Origin: Cerasicoccus frondis
Lineage (GTDB): Bacteria; Verrucomicrobiota; Verrucomicrobiia; Opitutales; Cerasicoccaceae
Length of the DNA: 64,000 bases
Direction: 5' to 3'
NCBI GenBank assembly: GCA_031296915.1
Contig: JAVDPC010000034.1
Location: forward strand, 1-64,000
Below the pieces are notes generated by a model, which did not search any database, had not been told where the DNA came from, and saw nothing but the letters and a program-made list of their open reading frames with translations. Shown here in pieces: positions 33,891 to 40,360 of this stretch. Within the stretch, counting starts at the first letter, position 1. Every line of letters begins with the position of its first letter. A program made the position numbers and the translations under genes.

Positions 33891-34484
33891 ATGAACTGGC
33901 TCGCGCACGTAACCCTCTCGCCGCCGAATTGCGAAATGCAGCTCGGTAACTTGCTGGCCGATCTACTCAAGGGCCGCAAGTGGCCGGAGATGAGCGACGA
34001 TCTCGGCGCGGGGATTAAGCTCCATTACCGCATCGACCACTACACGGATTCTCATGAACTGTGGAAGCGCAGTTGTCGCCGTCTGTCTGAGCGTGGTTAC
34101 TTGCGTGGGGTGGTGATCGATGTGGTGTATGACCACTTTCTCACGAAGCACTGGATGAACTTTGCAACGCAAAGCATGCGCGATTTTCTGGACAACTTCT
34201 ACGTCGAAACCGAGCAATACACCGAGGGCTTGCCGGATGATGCGCGCGCGTTTGTGGAGTCGGTGGTGGAGAGCGACCGGCTTGGACGTTACGGCGACCC
34301 GAGGTCCATCCACCGCGCGATGGCGCGCATTGACGAGCGTCTGTCCGAGCGCATTCGTCGCCGTGAAACCATGACGCAATACATCCCGCTCTTGGCGGAT
34401 GCTTATGTCGGCATCGAAGAAGATTTCCTGGAGTTCTTTCCGCAGCTCATGGAACACGCGAACGAGGCGTGTTTGGTTTCTTAA
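33891..34484 (+). CDS. Acyl-carrier-protein phosphodiesterase (AcpH/DUF479 family)
   Basis: 197 residues, the usual family length. AcpH removes the 4'-phosphopantetheine arm from acyl carrier protein, and has a metal-dependent HD-like fold. Recognisable blocks: MNWLAHVTLSPPNCEMQLGN at the N-terminus, then LLADLLKGRKW, IKLHYRIDHYTDSHELWKRS, VVIDVVYDHFLTKHW, and an Arg/Asp-rich second half. The conserved HYRIDHYTD and YDHFL motifs hold the likely metal ligands. It carries a perfect CTTTGC-AAC-GCAAAG palindrome (34160-34174, encoding FATQS). Its stop codon lies in the TTAA of a dispersed repeat. Single gene. Confidence 0.85.
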   Translation: MNWLAHVTLSPPNCEMQLGNLLADLLKGRKWPEMSDDLGAGIKLHYRIDHYTDSHELWKRSCRRLSERGYLRGVVIDVVYDHFLTKHWMNFATQSMRDFLDNFYVETEQYTEGLPDDARAFVESVVESDRLGRYGDPRSIHRAMARIDERLSERIRRRETMTQYIPLLADAYVGIEEDFLEFFPQLMEHANEACLVS

Positions 34485-34557
34485 CCGCAGAGAACGCAGA
34501 GGCTTTGTTTAATTCGCACTCAGTGGCTCTGCGTTCTCCGCGTTCTCTGCGGTTTAA
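34481..34557. repeat. AACCGCAGAG-family inverted repeat
   Basis: The left arm (34481-34503) starts TTAACCGCAGAGAACGCAGA, the right arm (34527-34557) ends CGTTCTCTGCGGTTTAA. It fills nearly the whole gap between the convergent acpH-like and DJ-1 genes. Its first TTAA supplies the acpH-like stop codon. Confidence 0.88.
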
Positions 34558-34563
34558 AATTCG

Positions 34564-35175
34564 TTACACGAGTCCCGCGAGCTTGGCGAAGGGATCGTTG
34601 CCGGGGTCTTCGTTCCAAGTGTATTCGGCGTAGCGGGCGGCTTCGTGCGCGGCGTCGAGGTCCATGACTTCGGCAATCAGCGCGAGGGCCATGTCCATGC
34701 CTGCGGTGACTCCGGCGCTGGTGTAGGTGTTGCCGTCGGCGACCCAACGCGCTTCAGCGATCCACTCGGTCTCGGGGCCTTGCGAGGTGGCCCAGGCGTA
34801 AGCGAGCTTGTTGGTCGTTGCGCGCTTGCCGTCGAGGAGCCCCGCTTTCGCGAGCAACCCCGCACCCGTGCAAACCGAGCACACGTATTGTGCGTTGTCG
34901 GCGAGGGTGCGCAGGCTGGCAAGGAACGCCGCGTTGTTCACTTCGCGGCGGGTTCCTTGGCCGCCGGGGACAATGAGGATGTCGACGCGCGTCGCGAGGT
35001 CGGCGTCGGCAACTGCGGTTGGGCCTTGCGCGCTTTGGATCGGGCCAACGCGTTCGCCGAGCATGACGATTTTAAACTGCTCCGGGTAGCGGCCAAAGAA
35101 TTCCAGCGGACCAAAGACATCGAGTATCTCGAAGCCTTCGAAGAGGACCATGCCGACGGTGAGTGGCGCGCTCAT
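34564..35175 (-). CDS. DJ-1/PfpI family protein
   Basis: 203 residues from ATG 35175 (MSAPLTVGMVLFEGFEILDV). The nucleophile elbow is VCSVCTGAGLLAKAGLLDG (Cys), and VDILIVPGGQGT is the other family block. An acidic residue in the first strand region (FEGFEILDVFGPLEFF) fits the family's catalytic Glu/Asp. The closest subgroup appears to be the isonitrile-hydratase/AraC-N-terminal-like one; activity is not settled. An earlier ATG at 35247 would add 24 residues and overlap the VOC gene. It follows that gene by 2 bp, so the two are an operon. Confidence 0.85.
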   Translation of the reverse strand: MSAPLTVGMVLFEGFEILDVFGPLEFFGRYPEQFKIVMLGERVGPIQSAQGPTAVADADLATRVDILIVPGGQGTRREVNNAAFLASLRTLADNAQYVCSVCTGAGLLAKAGLLDGKRATTNKLAYAWATSQGPETEWIAEARWVADGNTYTSAGVTAGMDMALALIAEVMDLDAAHEAARYAEYTWNEDPGNDPFAKLAGLV

Positions 35176-35177
35176 CG

Positions 35178-35555
35178 TTACTCCGTGACCCATTGTTGGA
35201 AGACTAGGCAGACGCGGTCTTCCCCAAATCCAGCGGCGAATTCCCATGCGTTCCAGGGACGCAGTTCCGGGCCGTTGGGAAAGCGCGGATGGAGGATTTT
35301 CTTGTCCGGATCTTTCGCGAGGAGCTCTTGCCAGAGGGCCTGGATATCATCCGTTTCGATGCGAAAGAGCGGTGCTGGATTCTTGGCATATTCCGCCTCG
35401 TCAATGGCCAGGTGAAACTTGACGCCATCGCGCACGACCACGCATAGGCCGGGCTCCTCGTGGAGAATGCTAAAGCCGATGAAGTCGACGAAGAAGGCCT
35501 TCGCGGTGGTGAGGTCTGGGTAGAAAATGCCGGGGGTAACGCTGTTAAATTTCAT
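35178..35555 (-). CDS. VOC (glyoxalase/bleomycin-resistance-like) protein
   Basis: 125 residues, one VOC domain made of two beta-alpha-beta3 units: VTPGIFYPDLTTAKAFFVDF, IGFSILHEEPGLCVVVRDG, then LFRIETDDIQALWQELLAKD and WNAWEFAAGFGEDRVCLVFQ. Such proteins bind metal and small molecules and include resistance proteins and isomerases, so the function is open. It is the first gene of a pair with DJ-1/PfpI, a pairing that would suit aldehyde or electrophile handling (inference). Confidence 0.82.
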   Translation of the reverse strand: MKFNSVTPGIFYPDLTTAKAFFVDFIGFSILHEEPGLCVVVRDGVKFHLAIDEAEYAKNPAPLFRIETDDIQALWQELLAKDPDKKILHPRFPNGPELRPWNAWEFAAGFGEDRVCLVFQQWVTE

Positions 35556-35586
35556 ACTAGGTGAGTGGTTACTTTGCGATGCAGAG

Positions 35587-36969
35587 TTAAAGCAGCAGCC
35601 AACTGCCGAGGCCGAGGAAAACCGCGAAGCCCACGATGTCCGTGGATGCGGTGAGGAACATTTGGCTGCTCTGCGCGGGGTCGAGTTTGAATTTTCGCAG
35701 CGTGATGGGGATCAACGCGCCGGCGAGACCGGCATAAGTCATCGAGATAATCATCGCTGCCAGGATCACGCCCGCTACATCCCAATGCCCGGCCAGGATG
35801 CCTACGGCGAGCGCCGCAGTAATGCCCACCAAGATGCCGCTCAGGCCCGCTTTGGCGGCTTCGCGGAGGAGCACTTTGCGCGCGTCCTGGTCTTCGAAAT
35901 CGCCGAGCGCCAAGGTGCGGATAACGATGGCCAGTGTCTGCCCGCCGGCGTTGCCGCCGAGGCTAGCGACGATCGGCATGCACACGGCGAGGATCGTCAT
36001 GTGGCTGATCTGATCTTGAAACATCGAGATCACGCCGCCGGCAAAAAACGCACTGAGCAAGTTAACAAACAGCCACGGGCTGCGGCGTTTGACGCTTTCG
36101 GTGATGGCGTCGCTGAGGGCTTCGTCGCCACCCGCGCCGAGGGCCTTTTGAAAGTCTTCCGTGGCCTCCTGTTGGATAATGTCGATGATGTCGTCGTCTG
36201 TGACGATCCCGAGCAGGTGGTTGTCGTCGTCCACGACGGGCAGCGCGTGGAAGTTGTGCTGCGCCATGATCAGGGTGACTTCTTCCTGGTCGGTCAGCAC
36301 GTTGAGCACTCCGCGGACCTCGGTCTTCATGATGTCTCCGATGATCTCGTTGGTCTTGGCCATCACGAGGTCGCGCATCGACACAATGCCCTCCAGGTGG
36401 TTTTCCGCATCGACCACGTAAACGTAGTAAATGTGCTCCAACTCGTCGTCGAGCGTGTGGAGGTGGTCAACGGCCTGTCGCACGGTCCACTCCTTGGTCA
36501 CCGTGGCGACGTCGGTCGTCATGATGCCGCCCGCGGAGTCCTCCGGGTAGCTGATCAGCGTGCGGACGGTTTCTGCGGTCTCGGGGTCGACGTCCTTGAG
36601 GAGGCGGTCCTGGTTGACCACTTCCATGTCGGCCACGATGTCCGCCGAGTCATCCGGGTCGAGGGCCTCGAGGACCTTCACCGCGCGGGACTGGCGCATC
36701 GCCTCGATGACCTCCGCCGCGTGCTCGCTGTCCATTTCGGAAAGCACGTCCGCCACGCCCTCAATGTTGAGCAGGCGCAGGACGACGCGTCGGTCGTCGA
36801 CGGGCAGGCGGGTCAGCAAGCGGCCAACCGTATAAGGCGACGTTCGGGCGAGCTTCTCCTTTTCCAGTGCGTTGAGCGTGTTGGCTTCGGCGAACTGCAA
36901 AAGCTCGTCCAATGAATACTCATCGGGCGATACCGGGCTCTCGGGAAAAGGCATATCAGTCTGGCTCAT
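35587..36969 (-). CDS. mgtE: Magnesium transporter MgtE
   Basis: 460 residues with full family architecture. The N-terminal helical MgtE_N superhelix spans about residues 20-125. Two CBS domains (about 135-195 and 200-260; LEGIVSMRDLVMAKTNEIIG, ALPVVDDDNHLLGIVTDDD) sense Mg2+. Five membrane helices form the C-terminal pore domain with PIVASLGGNAGGQTLAIV, and it ends LGLGSWLLL. The protein is a Mg2+-gated channel in the inner membrane. No Mg riboswitch was recognised upstream. The 387-bp region upstream is full of inverted repeats. A one-mismatch CTTTGC-N3-GCAAAG palindrome lies at 35572-35586, across the end of the gap before the stop codon. Confidence 0.95.
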   Translation of the reverse strand: MSQTDMPFPESPVSPDEYSLDELLQFAEANTLNALEKEKLARTSPYTVGRLLTRLPVDDRRVVLRLLNIEGVADVLSEMDSEHAAEVIEAMRQSRAVKVLEALDPDDSADIVADMEVVNQDRLLKDVDPETAETVRTLISYPEDSAGGIMTTDVATVTKEWTVRQAVDHLHTLDDELEHIYYVYVVDAENHLEGIVSMRDLVMAKTNEIIGDIMKTEVRGVLNVLTDQEEVTLIMAQHNFHALPVVDDDNHLLGIVTDDDIIDIIQQEATEDFQKALGAGGDEALSDAITESVKRRSPWLFVNLLSAFFAGGVISMFQDQISHMTILAVCMPIVASLGGNAGGQTLAIVIRTLALGDFEDQDARKVLLREAAKAGLSGILVGITAALAVGILAGHWDVAGVILAAMIISMTYAGLAGALIPITLRKFKLDPAQSSQMFLTASTDIVGFAVFLGLGSWLLL

Positions 36970-37357
36970 AACGTCGACTCCGGCCTAACACCATGGCCCC
37001 CATTTTCACAACTTCAAGCCAACATCCCGGCAGCGTGCCGCTGCACCCAAAGATTTTGCTCCGCCATCTCCGCAAGCTCCGTCACATTGTGAAAATGGGC
37101 TTATCGGGGCGTTAAGGGCATGGGAGATACGTGTGGTCGCGAGGAGAGGGGTGGCCCAAAGGTGGCGCGGATCGTCTCGATCCGCAGTTTCAGTCTGTTG
37201 GCCAGCGAGTCGCTCAACGGATCGAGACGATCCGCGCCACCTTTGGGTCACAAAAAAACGCCCCAATCGACTGGCTGAGGCGTTTTGTTGGCATTTGCGC
37301 ACTGCGCAAATCTATGGATGCAACCGCAGGTTGCCTATGGGTGCAGCGGCACGCTGC
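36970..37357. repeat. Gap packed with nested inverted repeats
   Basis: At least four inverted pairs occur. Arms at 36999-37011/37087-37099 are 13 bp and perfect. Arms at 37029-37049/37338-37358 are 21 bp and perfect, the right arm touching the stop of the sulfur-fusion gene. Arms at 37151-37184/37218-37251 are 34 bp with one mismatch. Small palindromes lie at 37293-37311 and 37319-37333 (GCAACC-GCA-GGTTGC). No gene is apparent. Confidence 0.85.
37252..37286 (-). terminator. Terminator after the sulfur-fusion gene
   Basis: On the minus strand an AAACGCC...GGCGTTT stem is followed by seven T (37252-37258 complement). It lies about 70 bp past the stop codon at 37358. Confidence 0.7.
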
Positions 37358-39838
37358 CTAAATGAACAAGTTCGTGCCGGTGTCGCTGGAGGCGCCGAGG
37401 AATTCGGCTACGCCGCCGAGCTCGACGCCGTCGATCAGCTCTTCTTCGCGGATGCCCATGGCGTCCATCGACATCGTGCAGGCGACCAGGCGGACGCCGT
37501 TTTTAACGGCTTCCTGCATCAGCCCGGGTAGATTGGGCAGATTTTTGTCGGCCATGCGCTGCTTCATCATCGCGGTGCCCATGCCGGCCATGTGCATTTG
37601 CGAGAGCGGGAGCTTGCTCGGGCCCTTGGGGAGCATCCAGCCGAACAGCTTGTCCATGAAGGTTTTCTCCGGAATCGCGGGCCCGTGGTCCTTGCGGAGG
37701 ACGTTCAGCCCCCAAAAGGTGAAGAAGATCGTGGCTTCGCCGCCCATGGCAACCGCGCCGTTCGCGATGATAAACGTGGCCATGGCCTTGTCCAGATCAC
37801 CGGAGAAGCAGACCAGCGTCGCGCCCTTGCGGGTGTTGCTGACCGGCGCGCCGCTGCTGGCGGGGGCCGGGGCATTGCTCAGGGCGACGCGGCCCACGAC
37901 CAGACCCTTTTCCTTGACCACATCGAGGCACTCGTAGCCGTTGGCGCGGCAAAAGGCCGGCAGGTCTTTCTTGAAGCCGGCGTCGGACGCCGTGACTTCG
38001 AGCACCTGGCCGGGCTGGAGCGCGGCGACGGCGTCTTTGACCTTGAGGATCGGTCCCGGGCAGGCGAGGCCGCAGGCGTCGAGTTTGATCGTTTCGAGGT
38101 TTTCGGCGAGTGGGTGGGCCATGGTATGGGCGGATGGTTGCAGTGAAGGGGGGGGCGCGGGCGTCTCGTCGTTGGCTTGCAGGCTGGGCTCGACCCGGCG
38201 TCCGCCGACGTGGGCATAGGTATCGAAGCCGTTCTGGGCCAGGATGCGGGCCGCGAAATAGCTCATCTTGCCGAGCGCGCACATGGTCAGCACGGGCTTG
38301 CTCTTATCGAGCTCGCTGAGGCGGGTGCGCAGGTCGTTGAACGGGATGTTCAGCGAACCGGGGATCGGCTGCAGCTCGACCATTTCCACCGGGCGCACGT
38401 CGATGAGCTGTGCGCCTTCGGGGGCTTCGGCGAGGGTGAAAACGGGTTTCACGAAGCCGTCGCGGAAGTTGTTGGCCGAGAAGGCGGCGGTGTTGAGGAC
38501 ATCCTTGGCCGAGCCAAAGGGTGGCGCGTAGGCGAGCTCCAGGTGCTCGAGGTCTTCGACGCCGAGCTTACCCTTGATCGCGGTGGCGAGCACATCGAGG
38601 CGCTTGTCCACGCCGTCCGCGCCGAAGGCCTGGCCGCCGAGGATTTTGCCCGTGGCCTTGTCCCACAGCAGCTTGACGGTTACGTGGGTCGCGCCGGGGA
38701 AATAGCCCGCGTGGTTGTAGTCGGTGACGATGGTCTTGCCGAAATCAACGCCCAGTTGCTGGAGGCGCTTTTCGGTGTGGCCGGTGACCCCCGCCGTGAC
38801 GTCGAACACGCGGACAATGGCCGTGCCGATCGAGCCCGGGTAGGGGCGGGCGCTGACGCCGGAGAACATGTGGTCGGCTGCCGCGCGGCCCTGGCGGTTG
38901 GCCGGGCCACCGAGCGGAATCGCGGCCGGGCCACCGAGAATGGGGTCCACGGTTTCGCAGACGTCGCCAATTGCGTAGATGTCCGGGTCGTTCGTTTGCA
39001 GGTGGGCATTGGCCTTGATGTGGCCGCGGGCGCCGAGCTCGAGGCCCGCATCCTTGGCCAAACCGCTTTCCGGACGGACGCCGATGGACAAAATAATCAG
39101 GTCGGTCTCAACGGAGCTGCCGGACTTGAGCTTGGCCGAAACGGCGTTGCTGGCGGCTTCGAAGGACTCCACGGCGTCGCCGAGCACGAGGTTCACGCCA
39201 TTGTCGCGCAGCTCGGCTTGGACGGCTTGGACCATTTCGGGGTCCATTTGCGGCAGCACTTGCTCCTGCAATTCGACGAGCGTGACGCTCTTCTTAATAT
39301 GAATGAGCTGCTCGGCCATTTCGAGGCCGATGAAGCCGGCGCCGATGATCAGCACGCGCTGGGCGGAGCTGGCTGCGGCCTTGATGCGGTCCATGTCCTG
39401 CAGGTTTCGCAGGGTGAGGACTTGCGGCAGGTTGATGCCGGGCAGCGGCGGGCGCAGCGGGGAGGCGCCGGGCGAAAGAACGAGCTTGTCGTAGGGCAGG
39501 TCTTCCTCGGCGCCAGATTTCAAGTCCTTGATTTTCAAGGTCTTGGCGCCACGGTCGATGGACACGGCCTCGGTGAGGTTGCGCACGTTCAGCTTGAGCA
39601 TCGCGGTGAGCGATTGCGGGGTTTGGACGGCCAGCTTGGAGCGGTCCTGGATTTCACCGCCGATGTGGTAGGGCAGACCGCAATTGGCGAAGGACACGTC
39701 GGGCCCGCGCTCAATGACGGTGATTTCGGCGTCTTCGCTGAGGCGACGGGCGCGGGCGGCGGCCGAGGCGCCACCGGCAACGCCACCGACGATGACGATG
39801 CGTTGGGGGGAGGGGGACTGACTGGTTTTGGGGTTCAT
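37358..39838 (-). CDS. FAD/NAD oxidoreductase-rhodanese-TusA-DsrE fusion (CoA-disulfide reductase-like)
   Basis: 826 residues from ATG 39838 (MNPKTSQSPSPQRIVIVGGV). Residues 10-450 form a pyridine-nucleotide-disulfide oxidoreductase of the CoA-disulfide/NADH-persulfide reductase type, with redox Cys53 in SFANCGLPYHIGG and the second Rossmann motif VLIIGAGFIGLEMAEQL. Residues about 465-550 are a rhodanese domain (active loop VLTMCALGKMSYFA). Residues about 585-660 are TusA/SirA-like (DACGLACPGPILKVKD). The last 160 residues are DsrE-like (TLVCFSGDLDKAMATFIIAN, VACTMSMDAMG). All four sulfur-handling Cys sites are present. It should reduce or relay persulfide sulfur. It lies 20 bp after an ArsR-type regulator gene and ends in a terminator. 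Confidence 0.92.
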   Translation of the reverse strand: MNPKTSQSPSPQRIVIVGGVAGGASAAARARRLSEDAEITVIERGPDVSFANCGLPYHIGGEIQDRSKLAVQTPQSLTAMLKLNVRNLTEAVSIDRGAKTLKIKDLKSGAEEDLPYDKLVLSPGASPLRPPLPGINLPQVLTLRNLQDMDRIKAAASSAQRVLIIGAGFIGLEMAEQLIHIKKSVTLVELQEQVLPQMDPEMVQAVQAELRDNGVNLVLGDAVESFEAASNAVSAKLKSGSSVETDLIILSIGVRPESGLAKDAGLELGARGHIKANAHLQTNDPDIYAIGDVCETVDPILGGPAAIPLGGPANRQGRAAADHMFSGVSARPYPGSIGTAIVRVFDVTAGVTGHTEKRLQQLGVDFGKTIVTDYNHAGYFPGATHVTVKLLWDKATGKILGGQAFGADGVDKRLDVLATAIKGKLGVEDLEHLELAYAPPFGSAKDVLNTAAFSANNFRDGFVKPVFTLAEAPEGAQLIDVRPVEMVELQPIPGSLNIPFNDLRTRLSELDKSKPVLTMCALGKMSYFAARILAQNGFDTYAHVGGRRVEPSLQANDETPAPPPSLQPSAHTMAHPLAENLETIKLDACGLACPGPILKVKDAVAALQPGQVLEVTASDAGFKKDLPAFCRANGYECLDVVKEKGLVVGRVALSNAPAPASSGAPVSNTRKGATLVCFSGDLDKAMATFIIANGAVAMGGEATIFFTFWGLNVLRKDHGPAIPEKTFMDKLFGWMLPKGPSKLPLSQMHMAGMGTAMMKQRMADKNLPNLPGLMQEAVKNGVRLVACTMSMDAMGIREEELIDGVELGGVAEFLGASSDTGTNLFI

Positions 39839-39858
39839 GATGCTGGTGCGATGGAGGG

Positions 39859-40188
39859 CTATTGGGCGGTGGATTCTTCGGCGATGGTGCCGAGCGTGCA
39901 TTGGAAGGAATGACAGAAGTGCTTGATGGTATTTAAGTTAAGCGAATACCGAACTTGGTTGCCGCGATGCTCCGCATGAAGGAGTCCGCCTTCACGAAGG
40001 GCTTTCAGGTGTTGGGATACCGTGGGCTGGGCTAGGGGGAGGGTATTGACCAGCTCCCCGCATGAACTGGGGCCATGCTGTTGCAGATGCGTCACGATCG
40101 CGATGCGAGCTGGGTGGGCTAGACATTTGGCGAAGTCTGCGAGCTCGATTTGCTCGGAAGTGAAAATGTTGGATTTCGAGAAGGTCAT
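39859..40188 (-). CDS. ArsR-family transcriptional regulator, probable persulfide/sulfur sensor
   Basis: 109 residues from ATG 40188 (MTFSKSNIFTSEQIELADFA). Winged helix-turn-helix of the ArsR type: LAHPARIAIVTHLQQHG, LPLAQPTVSQHLKALREGG (recognition helix) and wing EHRGNQVRYSLN. Four cysteines are available for sensing: Cys22 and Cys43 in the N-terminal half, Cys92 and Cys97 at the C-terminus. The classical ELCVCDL metal site is absent (CGELVNTLPLA here). Since the next gene, 20 bp on, is a sulfur-transfer fusion, a persulfide-responsive role like SqrR/BigR is the best inference. A palindromic operator lies right before the start codon. An ATG at 40233 is a less likely start. Confidence 0.88.
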   Translation of the reverse strand: MTFSKSNIFTSEQIELADFAKCLAHPARIAIVTHLQQHGPSSCGELVNTLPLAQPTVSQHLKALREGGLLHAEHRGNQVRYSLNLNTIKHFCHSFQCTLGTIAEESTAQ

Positions 40189-40192
40189 GATT

Positions 40193-40209
40193 GTATATTG
40201 TAAATATAC
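40193..40209. promoter_or_regulatory. Palindromic operator of the ArsR-type regulator
   Basis: GTATATT-GTA-AATATAC is a perfect 7-bp inverted repeat with 3-bp centre, a form typical of ArsR-family sites. It sits 4 bp before the regulator start codon, so binding would block its own transcription or translation initiation. Confidence 0.75.
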
Positions 40210-40360
40210 GATAATAGTAGCGGTTTCGACCAAATCCTTTCACGAAAAATGCGGAATTTTTGAATATTCAGGCATTTTCCTGGGTTAACTGGTAAGTTCG
40301 TGTCACGGAATGCATTTGCCTTCTGTGCAGATAGGTCTTCATTATGACCCAGTTTTTTGA

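Noticed and set aside
36970..37357. Mg2+ riboswitch (M-box or ykoK leader) upstream of mgtE
   Set aside because: Inverted repeats are present but none of the conserved M-box sequence blocks could be recognised.
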